A stretch of DNA of 10,160 bases from Nitrososphaera sp. UBA210 (GCA_002494895.1 DADA01000060.1:1-10160); one strand, 5' to 3'; counted from the first letter of the stretch, positions 1 to 6,298 are shown. Numbers and translations are program-made. The notes: generated by a model from the letters alone, not told the origin.

Positions 1-678
<678 letters not shown>

Positions 679-679
679 T

Positions 680-729
680 GCTTGCGCCATCTTGATTGGT
701 GGTAAGCCACCGAAAAGGTGGCAGCAAGC
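680..729 (+). other. Stem-loop in the 23S rRNA 3' trailer
   Basis: 680-691 pairs with 717-729 in a 12-bp stem with one bulged A (723) and one G-U pair. Inside it, 698-702 (ggtgg) and 707-711 (ccacc) form a second hairpin with a TAAG loop, separated from the outer stem by a 6/5-nt internal loop. It begins just after the estimated mature 23S 3' end, so it is most likely precursor trailer involved in processing. It could instead be the terminal 23S helix if the end estimate is wrong. A further 6-bp hairpin lies at 740-745/759-764. Confidence 0.5.
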
Positions 730-792
730 GCACCATGATATTGCGGCTTCCGGAAACACGCAATGAACTGCCGTAACTGTGATCCAATGCAC

Positions 793-811
793 GACGGTCG
801 CGTCATTTTTT
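793..811 (+). terminator. Hairpin plus T6 run, probable rRNA transcription terminator
   Basis: A short GACG/CGTC hairpin with a GTCG loop (793-804) is followed by A and six T residues (806-811). Archaeal RNA polymerase terminates at oligo-T tracts, and this is the only clear T-run between the 23S gene and the next coding region. Confidence 0.55.
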
Positions 812-824
812 ATTCAACGAACCA

Positions 825-830
825 TTAAAT
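825..830 (+). promoter_or_regulatory. Putative TATA box of the DHH phosphoesterase gene
   Basis: TTAAAT is centred about 31 nt before the ATG at 859. That predicts a transcript starting near 854, essentially leaderless. The T-run at 806-814 is an alternative that would give a leader of about 20 nt. Confidence 0.4.
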
Positions 831-858
831 CAGGGATTCAAAATCCCAGCTAAAGGCA

Positions 859-1839
859 ATGTCAATAGTATGTGTATCGCACAAAGAAGATGCCGACGGG
901 ATCTGTTCTGGTGCAATAATAAAAGCTGCCGTCGACGCGTCAAAAGTGGTGCTTGTCGATTATTCCAACCTGATAGTAAAGCTGGAGAAAGTTGTGTCCT
1001 CGTCGGACAAAATAGAACAGCTGTTCATCTGTGATCTGGGCCTCTCGAAAAGAAACGAGCAGAAATTTGTAGGGCTGCTGGCAAAGATAGCTTCTTCGGG
1101 CACAGAGGTAACATACATTGACCACCACGACATCAGCAAGGAAACAGTACAGGGTCTAAAGAAGGCGGGCATCACACTTGTGCACACAGTCGAAGAGTGC
1201 ACCAGCGTCCAGGCTTATGCGAGATACAAGAAAAAATTACCAGCTCATGCTGCATTTTTCGCAGCGATGGGCGCGCTCACGGATTACATGGAGACCAAGC
1301 CGATTGCATCGGGAATCATGCCCAGGTTTGACAGGCAGTTTCTGATGCTTGAAGCCACGACGCTTTCCTACATGATCTCTGCAAACCAGCACAACGACGA
1401 ATTTCTTGTCAAGGCAGTCGACACGCTGGCCAAGATGAAGTACCCGCATGACATCAAGGGCGGCTTTGAGATCGCGGAAAAGTATGCAAAAAGCGTAGCC
1501 AAGGCAGTGGAGACGATACAGGAGTCGATAGTAAAGATGGATAATGTGGCCCACGCGCCCAGCACGGTAGACCTGTCATCAAGCATGGTCGTCAACTTTG
1601 TCCTTGGATCTTCTGGCAAGCCGGTAGCGATGGTTTACAAACTGAAAAACGACATTCAATCATACATCTTTTCAATACGCGGAGCTGCGGAATGCAAGAT
1701 TCATCTTGGCCGGCTAGTAAACGAAGTCGCTTCCAGCCTTGGCGGAAGCGGAGGCGGCCACGACAGGGCTTGCGGGGCAGTAATCCCAAAGGACAATCTC
1801 GAGGAATTCATAAAGACGGTTGACAAGCGAGTCGGCTAG
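859..1839 (+). CDS. DHH-family phosphoesterase (RecJ/NrnA-like)
   Basis: The 326-aa protein has the two-domain DHH-DHHA1 layout. The N-terminal DHH domain shows motif I (HKEDADG, H8-D11-D13), motif II (D59), the DHH triad (D88-H89-H90) after TYI, and motif IV (ALTDY, D142). These are the metal ligands of Mn-dependent phosphoesterases. The C-terminal DHHA1 domain carries the glycine-rich substrate-binding motif GGSGGGHDRACG (296-307). Family members cleave single-stranded nucleic acid (RecJ, GAN), short oligonucleotides (NrnA) or cyclic dinucleotides; which applies here cannot be read from sequence. The length suits a stand-alone cytoplasmic enzyme without the extra RecJ OB domain. A weak Shine-Dalgarno-like aaagg precedes the ATG. 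The stop lies in a CTAG shared with the convergent RidA gene. Confidence 0.9.
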   Translation: MSIVCVSHKEDADGICSGAIIKAAVDASKVVLVDYSNLIVKLEKVVSSSDKIEQLFICDLGLSKRNEQKFVGLLAKIASSGTEVTYIDHHDISKETVQGLKKAGITLVHTVEECTSVQAYARYKKKLPAHAAFFAAMGALTDYMETKPIASGIMPRFDRQFLMLEATTLSYMISANQHNDEFLVKAVDTLAKMKYPHDIKGGFEIAEKYAKSVAKAVETIQESIVKMDNVAHAPSTVDLSSSMVVNFVLGSSGKPVAMVYKLKNDIQSYIFSIRGAAECKIHLGRLVNEVASSLGGSGGGHDRACGAVIPKDNLEEFIKTVDKRVG

Positions 1840-2291
1840 CGTAGCTCTACGATAAATTCTACTTCGACTGCGCTGTCAAGGGGAAGGCTGCTGACTCCGA
1901 CTGCTGCCCTCGCATGCTTGCCATTATCGCCAAAGACCTGGACCAGCAAGTCCGAAGCTCCATTGACAACCTTGGGCTGATCCGCAAACGACGGATCGCA
2001 GTTGACGTATCCTGTCACTTTGACAAACCGCGAAATCCTGTCGAGGCTACCGAGCGCATGTTTTAGCTGGGCAAGGCCATTGATGGCGCAGAGCCTTGCT
2101 GCTAATTGCGCGGTTTCTATGCTCAGATCATTGCCAACCTTTCCTCTGTATTCGAGCTGCCCATCCTGCACGGGGATTTGACCCGACACAAATGCAAGGC
2201 TGCCTGTGATGATGACTGGTACGTACGACCCGGCAGACGCCGGGGGAGCCGGCAAGACTACACCGAGGGCAATTAGCTTTTCTTCGATCAT
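1836..2291 (-). CDS. RidA family protein (YjgF/YER057c/UK114)
   Basis: 151 aa. The opening IEEKLIALGVVLPAPP followed by GSYVPV is typical of the RidA subgroup close to YjgF. The C-terminal HARAAVGVSSLPLDSAVEVE contains R128, the position of the catalytic arginine of enamine/imine deaminases (E. coli R105). RidA proteins hydrolyse reactive 2-aminoacrylate-type enamines released by PLP enzymes; some subgroup members have no proven substrate. The frame is open further upstream to 2363, but I chose the Met at 2291. The family N-terminus begins there, and an upstream start would run through the TATA region at 2341-2350. The predicted leader is roughly 27 nt. A PLP aminotransferase lies nearby but is not co-transcribed. 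Confidence 0.9.
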   Translation of the reverse strand: MIEEKLIALGVVLPAPPASAGSYVPVIITGSLAFVSGQIPVQDGQLEYRGKVGNDLSIETAQLAARLCAINGLAQLKHALGSLDRISRFVKVTGYVNCDPSFADQPKVVNGASDLLVQVFGDNGKHARAAVGVSSLPLDSAVEVEFIVELR

Positions 2292-2340
2292 TGGCGGGAG
2301 TTGCGCTTCCAGCGTATTTATCCTGTCGCAAAAGCGAATA

Positions 2341-2350
2341 TTTTTAAAAA
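2341..2350. promoter_or_regulatory. Palindromic TATA element shared by divergent genes
   Basis: TTTTTAAAAA reads the same on both strands. It lies about 31 nt before the plus-strand ATG at 2377 (near-leaderless transcript) and about 55 nt before the minus-strand RidA ATG at 2291 (leader of about 27 nt). No second A/T-rich box is visible between the two starts, so one TBP site probably serves both directions. Confidence 0.6.
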
Positions 2351-2376
2351 GCATTATCCACATATCTGGTAGAGAA

Positions 2377-2637
2377 ATGTGCGCTCATCACGAAGAATCG
2401 GCAGGTGGCTATTACGGCAGAGACATGAAGATAGTTGCATGGTCGATTCTGGTGATGGGAATATCCCTTGCGATAATCATCATTCTCTGGGCCTGGTTCG
2501 GATATATCGGCCCTAGATTCTCAGATGAAGTGCTCCTGGACCAACAGGAAACGCTGAGAGAGCAGTACGGTCTCCCGCCAGCTCCCGTGGTAACAAAAGA
2601 AGAGGCACAGATACCGCCCTCTCTTAGAGACAAGTGA
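2377..2637 (+). CDS. Small single-pass membrane protein, unknown function
   Basis: 86 aa. A hydrophilic, His-containing N-terminus (MCAHHEES) is followed by one strongly hydrophobic segment at about residues 19-42 (IVAWSILVMGISLAIIIILW), then a charged, proline-containing tail ending SLRDK. There is no cleavable signal peptide. The start at 2377 is chosen because it sits at the spacing expected for a leaderless transcript from the TATA box at 2341-2350. The frame is open upstream to 2206, but that would extend through the promoter into the RidA gene. An internal Met at 2425 is the alternative. I do not recognise the family; an accessory subunit of a membrane complex is possible but unsupported. 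The stop codon abuts the next, convergent gene with no gap. Confidence 0.75.
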   Translation: MCAHHEESAGGYYGRDMKIVAWSILVMGISLAIIIILWAWFGYIGPRFSDEVLLDQQETLREQYGLPPAPVVTKEEAQIPPSLRDK

Positions 2638-2793
2638 TTAAAGCAAATCTTCGTCTATCTTTTCAATCTTGTCAACATACTGATGACAGCTGCAGCCAGG
2701 AACAAGACATCTTCCAACTCGCAGGATCGAGTCTGTTCCCACGGTGTTGAAATCATGGGCCTGATGTGTGTGAAGGCACCGCAGGCAGTTCAT
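2638..2793 (-). CDS. Small Cys/His-rich (probable zinc-binding) protein
   Basis: 51 aa. Ligand-like residues are C3, C6, H8, H10 and H13, then C29, C34, C36 and H37, in the arrangement CxxCxHxH...CxxxxCxC. The acidic C-terminus reads KIEKIDEDLL. Two clusters of Cys/His in so short a protein suggest one structural zinc site. The Met at 2793 is preferred because ATTTAA at 2822-2827 lies at the spacing seen for leaderless genes here. An in-frame Met at 2835 would lie upstream of that box. The function is unknown. It ends immediately against the membrane-protein gene and is divergent from the aminotransferase. Confidence 0.7.
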   Translation of the reverse strand: MNCLRCLHTHQAHDFNTVGTDSILRVGRCLVPGCSCHQYVDKIEKIDEDLL

Positions 2794-2821
2794 GATCGCA
2801 ATATTGCAGTGATAGGCTGTG

Positions 2822-2827
2822 TTAAAT
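2822..2827 (-). promoter_or_regulatory. Putative TATA box of the 51-aa Cys/His protein gene
   Basis: On the minus strand this reads ATTTAA, centred about 31 nt before the ATG at 2793. That predicts a leader of only a few nucleotides. Confidence 0.45.
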
Positions 2828-2873
2828 GTTTTCATAAGCGCACTGGTCATGCAGGAGAACAAAAAACAAAGGA

Positions 2874-2878
2874 TTATA
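2874..2878 (+). promoter_or_regulatory. Putative TATA box of the aminotransferase gene
   Basis: TTATA is centred about 32 nt before the ATG at 2908, the same spacing as the eL39 and methylthiotransferase genes. It is weaker than the other boxes because it is short and flanked by G/C. Confidence 0.4.
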
Positions 2879-2907
2879 GAGGAATTAGCCAGCACGCAGC
2901 AGCGTTC

Positions 2908-4236
2908 ATGGGCGATTTGAAGAATTACGAAAGCAGGACCGCAAAGTCCAGGCGCCTTTATTCGCGTTCTTCAAATGTTTTTCCCGGCGGCATCAACCAC
3001 AACATTCGATTTTTTCAGCCGTACCCGTTCTTTGTTGACTCCGCAAAGGGCAAGCATCTCGATGACGTTGACGGTAACAGATTCACTGACTACTGGATGG
3101 GGCATTGGGCGCTCATTCTAGGCCACTCGCCAAAGCCAGTCGCAGACGCTCTTGCAGTCCAGGTGCGCAACGGCACGCTATTTGGCACTGTCAACCCGGT
3201 AAGCGTCGAACTCGCAGAAACGATTCAAAAGCTGATGCCCCGGGCGGAAATGATGCGATTTAGCAGCACCGGCTCTGAAGCGACGATGTACGCAGTCAGA
3301 CTTGCGAGGGCAAAGACAGGAAGGCGGGTTATTGCCAAGTCGATAGGAGGTTGGCACGGGTTTAACACCACGCTCATGCAGACCGTAAACTATCCGTTCG
3401 AGTCAGAGGAGGGACCGGGACTGATTCAGGACGAAGGGCAATATATCGAATCCATACCGTTCAACGATCTCGAGGCTTCGCTAAAAGTTCTCGAAACGAT
3501 CAAGGACGACCTTGCATGTATTATTATCGAGCCCGTGCTTGGAGGCGCAGGTTGCATCACTCCGGAGGAGGGATACCTCCAGGGTCTGCAGGAATTCGCC
3601 AAAAAGAACGATAGCCTGTTTATCCTGGACGAGATAGTCACCGGCTTTAGGATGTCTCTTCGAGGCGCGGCTCACATTTACAAACTTGAACCGGACCTTT
3701 TCACTCTTGGCAAGATCGCCGGCGGCGGGCTGCCAATAGGAATAGTGTGCGGGGACAAGGAAATAATGTCGCTCGCGGATCCGATTTCAAGAAAAGACAA
3801 AGAAGCCCGCTGCGCAATAGGCGGAGGAACCTTTTCAGCAAACCCCTTGACGATGTCGGCCGGCATTGCAACGCTGAATTTTCTCAGGAAAAATCCAGGC
3901 GTTTATACAAAAATAGACAGACTAGGCGTTATGGCAAGAAAAGGATTGGAAAAAACATTCGCCGAAGGGAACATTCAGTGCAAGGTAACGGGTGCAGGCT
4001 CTCTATTTCTTACACACTTTGGACACGAGAAGGTCAAGGATGCCACCGATGTCGCTACATCGGATAGGACTATGCTCACAAAGTATCACATGGCGTTAAT
4101 GGCCGACCACGACATTTTCTTTTTGCCAACCAAGATGGGGGCTTTTTCGTACGTGCATGAAGAAAGCGATGTCAAGAAACTCTTGGCAGCCACGCAGAAA
4201 ATAGTCAGCTCTGGAATTCTGCGGAAGAAAGCGTAG
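2908..4236 (+). CDS. Class-III PLP aminotransferase, glutamate-1-semialdehyde aminomutase-like
   Basis: 442 aa, fold type I PLP enzyme. Visible motifs: FPGGINHNIRFF (25-36), DVDGNRFTDYWMGHWALILGH (53-73), PLP-phosphate loop STGSEATMYAVRLARA (120-135), GGWHG (147-151), ILDEIVTGFR with D241 stacking on PLP (239-248), Schiff-base lysine K269 in TLGKIAGGG, and GGTFSANPLTM (306-316). The length and motifs resemble HemL. However, true HemL has VNSPVRAF where this has INHNIRFF, so it is more likely a paralogue with another amino-acid or aldehyde substrate than the tetrapyrrole enzyme. The Met at 2908 is chosen by homology to family N-termini and by the TATA spacing; the frame is open back to 2683, overlapping the divergent small gene. 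It ends with tandem stops TAG TAA. Confidence 0.88.
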   Translation: MGDLKNYESRTAKSRRLYSRSSNVFPGGINHNIRFFQPYPFFVDSAKGKHLDDVDGNRFTDYWMGHWALILGHSPKPVADALAVQVRNGTLFGTVNPVSVELAETIQKLMPRAEMMRFSSTGSEATMYAVRLARAKTGRRVIAKSIGGWHGFNTTLMQTVNYPFESEEGPGLIQDEGQYIESIPFNDLEASLKVLETIKDDLACIIIEPVLGGAGCITPEEGYLQGLQEFAKKNDSLFILDEIVTGFRMSLRGAAHIYKLEPDLFTLGKIAGGGLPIGIVCGDKEIMSLADPISRKDKEARCAIGGGTFSANPLTMSAGIATLNFLRKNPGVYTKIDRLGVMARKGLEKTFAEGNIQCKVTGAGSLFLTHFGHEKVKDATDVATSDRTMLTKYHMALMADHDIFFLPTKMGAFSYVHEESDVKKLLAATQKIVSSGILRKKA

Positions 4237-4271
4237 TAATTGAGGAATTGAAAAGCTACTCGTCGCCCGCC

Positions 4272-4324
4272 TGATCATTCGCAGCTCTGATTCTGAAATC
4301 GAGGGTTAAACGCGAACATGATCA
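4272..4324 (+). other. Nested stem-loop in the aminotransferase-eL39 intergenic region
   Basis: TGATCATTCGC (4272-4282) pairs with GCGA-ac-ATGATCA (4312-4324): 11 bp with a 2-nt bulge. Inside the loop, 4285-4292 and 4297-4303 form a second hairpin (CTC-t-GATT / AATC-GAG) closed by a CTGA loop. The 172-nt region has no credible coding frame. It could be the aminotransferase 3' UTR, a processing signal or a small RNA; the sequence does not decide between these. Confidence 0.4.
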
Positions 4325-4373
4325 CTCCGGAAATCTTCAAGAAAGTTTTCTGAATTTGCCCGCACGCCAACAC

Positions 4374-4380
4374 TTAAAAA
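4374..4380 (+). promoter_or_regulatory. TATA box of the eL39-eL31 operon
   Basis: TTAAAAA is centred 32 nt before the eL39 ATG at 4409, predicting a leader of about 5 nt. An imperfect palindrome (4336-4354) lies about 20 nt upstream. Confidence 0.6.
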
Positions 4381-4408
4381 GCGGAAACAGGGAATCCTAC
4401 GCTCGTAT

Positions 4409-4567
4409 ATGCCTGCCCGGAAAAATACCTCACGCAAGAAGAGATTGATGAAAGCTACAAGGCAGAACAGGCCGGTACCGGCGTGGGTAGTCATACGAAC
4501 GAACAGAAAGGTGCGGACCAACCCCAAGCGAAGGATGTGGCGCAGGTCCGACGTAGACGTAGGTTGA
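4409..4567 (+). CDS. rpl39e: Large-subunit ribosomal protein eL39 (L39e)
   Basis: 52 aa and very basic. It contains the family signature RPVPAWVVIRTNRKVRTNPK (21-40) followed by RRMWRRSDVDVG, the near-invariant C-terminal block of eL39. The protein lines the lower part of the peptide exit tunnel in archaeal and eukaryotic ribosomes. The length is the usual one for the family. It is first in an operon: eL31 starts 6 nt after the stop, and a TATA box sits at the spacing for an almost leaderless mRNA. Translation starts from the ATG overlapping gtatatg. Confidence 0.97.
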   Translation: MPARKNTSRKKRLMKATRQNRPVPAWVVIRTNRKVRTNPKRRMWRRSDVDVG

Positions 4568-4573
4568 TAAGAA

Positions 4574-4978
4574 ATGGCAACAGTTGAAGATAATCTTACA
4601 CGCGTTTATACTATTAATCTCGGCAGGGCATGGCTGACGCCCCAGTACAAGCGCACCGACAGGGTCGTCAACATCATAAGGGAATTTGCCGAGAAGCACA
4701 TGAAAAGCGACGAGATCAAACTGGATCAGGATCTTAACAGGCAGATATGGACCAGAGGAAAGACCAACCCTCCGAGAAAAGTCAGGGTAAAGATGACCAA
4801 GGACGAAGATGGGGTGGTAACGGTCTCGCTCTACGAGGATTTGCCGGCGACCGAGGAGGCACCAGTAGAGGAAAAGAAGGCAGAACCAGAAGTGGCCGAA
4901 ACGACTGCAGCTGCTGAAGAGCCTGCGCCAGAGGCTGAGGCAAAGCCAGAAGAAAAAACCGAAGCACCCGCCAAATGA
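4574..4978 (+). CDS. rpl31e: Large-subunit ribosomal protein eL31 (L31e) with acidic C-terminal tail
   Basis: 134 aa. Residues 8-90 form the eL31 core (LTRVYTINLGRAW, KRTDRVVNIIREFAEKHMK, then LDQDLNRQIWTRGKTNPPRK and VRVKM). The core binds 23S rRNA near the exit-tunnel rim. Residues 92-134 form an added low-complexity tail of Glu, Ala, Pro and Lys with no fold signature, making this protein roughly half again as long as compact eL31 proteins. The tail is in frame and uninterrupted. It is co-transcribed with eL39 (6-nt gap) and overlaps the following small gene by ATGA, which suggests translational coupling. Confidence 0.96.
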   Translation: MATVEDNLTRVYTINLGRAWLTPQYKRTDRVVNIIREFAEKHMKSDEIKLDQDLNRQIWTRGKTNPPRKVRVKMTKDEDGVVTVSLYEDLPATEEAPVEEKKAEPEVAETTAAAEEPAPEAEAKPEEKTEAPAK

Positions 4979-5109
4979 TCGATGTCTGCCCTGTGTGCTA
5001 CAAGTTCCTCCAGTCCGTTAATGACCTCAAGAAAATGAAGGAAATCAGGCTTGCGGGCGAAGGTCAGACCTGCAAGAGCATCTATCACAAAAAACTGACG
5101 GACAGGTAG
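4975..5109 (+). CDS. 44-aa CxxC protein coupled to eL31
   Basis: The ATG at 4975 overlaps the eL31 stop (ATGA, 4975-4978). The frame encodes MIDVCPVCYKFLQ, a lysine-rich middle, and QTCKSIYHKKLTDR, ending with TAG at 5107-5109. C5 and C8 (CPVC) with C33 and H38 could hold a zinc ion, a CxxC...CxxxxH arrangement. The protein is basic, and its position in a ribosomal-protein operon suggests a ribosome-associated or RNA-binding role; this is inference. The frame is short enough to be missed by usual length cut-offs, but the overlap start, Cys pattern and full use of the gap before the convergent gene support it. Confidence 0.65.
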   Translation: MIDVCPVCYKFLQSVNDLKKMKEIRLAGEGQTCKSIYHKKLTDR

Positions 5110-5113
5110 GATT

Positions 5114-5296
5114 CTATGTTTTTTGAAAATGGCAAGTTTTGCAGGTCACATACGTCTCGCCGTCAAGATGATTAAAGTGAATCCCGCAGGACTTGCAGGT
5201 ATGATGGATATCATTGTAGCCGTCAGAAGCCGCAAAACTGTTGCTTTCGAGCTGCTGGCTCTTGCACGCTATGCATCGGCAGCCGCATGAAATCAC
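5114..5296 (-). CDS. Small zinc-finger-like protein
   Basis: 60 aa from GTG at 5296: MISCGCRCIACKSQQ, then HHTCKSCGIHFNH, then TYVTCKTCHFQKT. The Cys/His sets are C4/C6/C8/C11, C34/C37/H40/H43 and C52/C55/H56, consistent with one or two zinc sites of zinc-ribbon type. An in-frame TTG at 5311 would add five residues. GTG is preferred because a TATA-like CTTATT lies about 26 nt upstream and because the Cys pattern begins right after it; both arguments are modest. It lies 30 nt downstream of the FtsZ-like gene and may be co-transcribed with it. It ends 4 nt from the convergent 44-aa gene. The function is unknown. Confidence 0.7.
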   Translation of the reverse strand: MISCGCRCIACKSQQLESNSFAASDGYNDIHHTCKSCGIHFNHLDGETYVTCKTCHFQKT

Positions 5297-5326
5297 GAGA
5301 CCGATGCGCAAATTTGCAATAAGAAT

Positions 5327-6298
5327 CTACTCGATGTTTGGCATGGCTAGGTCGATATCCGGGGCAGAGTCGAGATCATCCCAGTCAAGGACATTTTCTT
5401 TTGGGATAACGTCGCCAAGGGGATCATATCTGTCGAACCTAGTTTTCTGAGGCGCTGATGCCACGAGATGAACGCGTACGCCGTCTGATGCCATGACAGA
5501 CGACATGGCTACCTCTGTGCTTCCCTCCTCCTTGAACATTCCCTGCACATAGCCGGCAATTCGAGAGAGTTCTCCCACCGGTACCCTGTCTCCGCCCATA
5601 ACGTAGATCATGGCCCTTTTGATGCTTGCCGGATCAGGCACTTCCTGGTATAACATGGCAGCAGAATCACGCAGAGAAGTTTCAGAGTCCGAGCCCGTCT
5701 TGCTGGTGCAGAGGACATTGACTTTTGGTCTTATCCCGCCTGCCGAGATTGAAGTAATCACCTCAACGATGGCGCTGTTGGTGAGGCTGTAACACTCATG
5801 CTGAGGCAGCTCGGGGTTATTATCCAGAAAAGCGTCATTGTCCATGACGATTACAGAGTCGGATGTCTCCCGCAGGCGTCTGAGCGCAATTCCTGCTCCA
5901 AAGAGGCGATCCTTCTCAAATTTGAACGGCATTATGGCTATGGTGATGACTGTCGCGTTTTCTCGCTTTGCCAGTTTGCATACAACAGGAGATATAGCGG
6001 GTCCAGAGTGGCCGGCAAGATTAGAGACCACAATGATTGTGGAGTAGCCTCTGATGGCAGAACCGATCTCGTTCTCGCGAAGCTGAGCAAAAGATCGCAG
6101 CTTGCCACTTGAGGGGTTGACCCAGCCAGCAGAATCAAGCAGAAGCGAGCTGCCGATTTTGTCAGACAGGTCTTTCCTATCGTTGCTTATGAAAAGACAT
6201 TTGCATCCCACGTTCGAACTTGCTGTTTGCGCGATTTTGCTGCCAGCGCCGCCGATTCCGACGAGCAGCACAGGATTCCTTATCAAAACATCGTTCAT
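5327..6298 (-). CDS. Divergent FtsZ/tubulin-family protein with degenerate GTPase motifs
   Basis: 323 aa. The N-terminal nucleotide-binding half follows the FtsZ pattern: LLVGIGGAGSKIA (11-23), FISNDRKDL (37-45), VSNLAGHSGPAISPVV (91-106), then TIAIMPFKFEKDR, a region resembling the FtsZ core sheet, and DSVIVMDNDAF (147-157). The tubulin signature GGGTGSG is reduced to AGHSGP (95-100), and I find no NxDxxD-type T7 catalytic loop after the SISAGGIRP segment (183-191). GTP hydrolysis by the usual mechanism is therefore unlikely. Thaumarchaeota are known to carry FtsZ homologues alongside Cdv division proteins, and Cdv is thought to divide the cell. The Met at 6298 is chosen because an upstream Met at 6328 would fall at or before the transcription start predicted from the TATA box at 6336-6344. 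Confidence 0.8.
   Translation of the reverse strand: MNDVLIRNPVLLVGIGGAGSKIAQTASSNVGCKCLFISNDRKDLSDKIGSSLLLDSAGWVNPSSGKLRSFAQLRENEIGSAIRGYSTIIVVSNLAGHSGPAISPVVCKLAKRENATVITIAIMPFKFEKDRLFGAGIALRRLRETSDSVIVMDNDAFLDNNPELPQHECYSLTNSAIVEVITSISAGGIRPKVNVLCTSKTGSDSETSLRDSAAMLYQEVPDPASIKRAMIYVMGGDRVPVGELSRIAGYVQGMFKEEGSTEVAMSSVMASDGVRVHLVASAPQKTRFDRYDPLGDVIPKENVLDWDDLDSAPDIDLAMPNIE

Noticed and set aside
833..847. gggattcaaaatccc resembling a tRNA T-arm
   Set aside because: The 7-nt-loop version pairs over only 4 bp, and no matching acceptor, D or anticodon arms exist upstream. The predicted transcript start would also exclude it from the mRNA.
2206..2376. Upstream extension of the small membrane protein
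   Set aside because: It would run through the TATA element and the RidA 5' coding region, and the added residues look non-coding.
2849..2920. 23-codon frame overlapping the aminotransferase start, suggesting a frameshifted N-terminus or uORF
   Set aside because: The aminotransferase is already full length from 2908 with a normal family N-terminus, and the frame would largely precede the predicted transcript start.
4271..4353. Possible C/D box sRNA: ATGATCA (C-like) and several CTGA (D-like) elements
   Set aside because: The C-like box breaks the essential UGAUGA core, and box order and spacing do not form a C-D'-C'-D unit; CTGA is common by chance.
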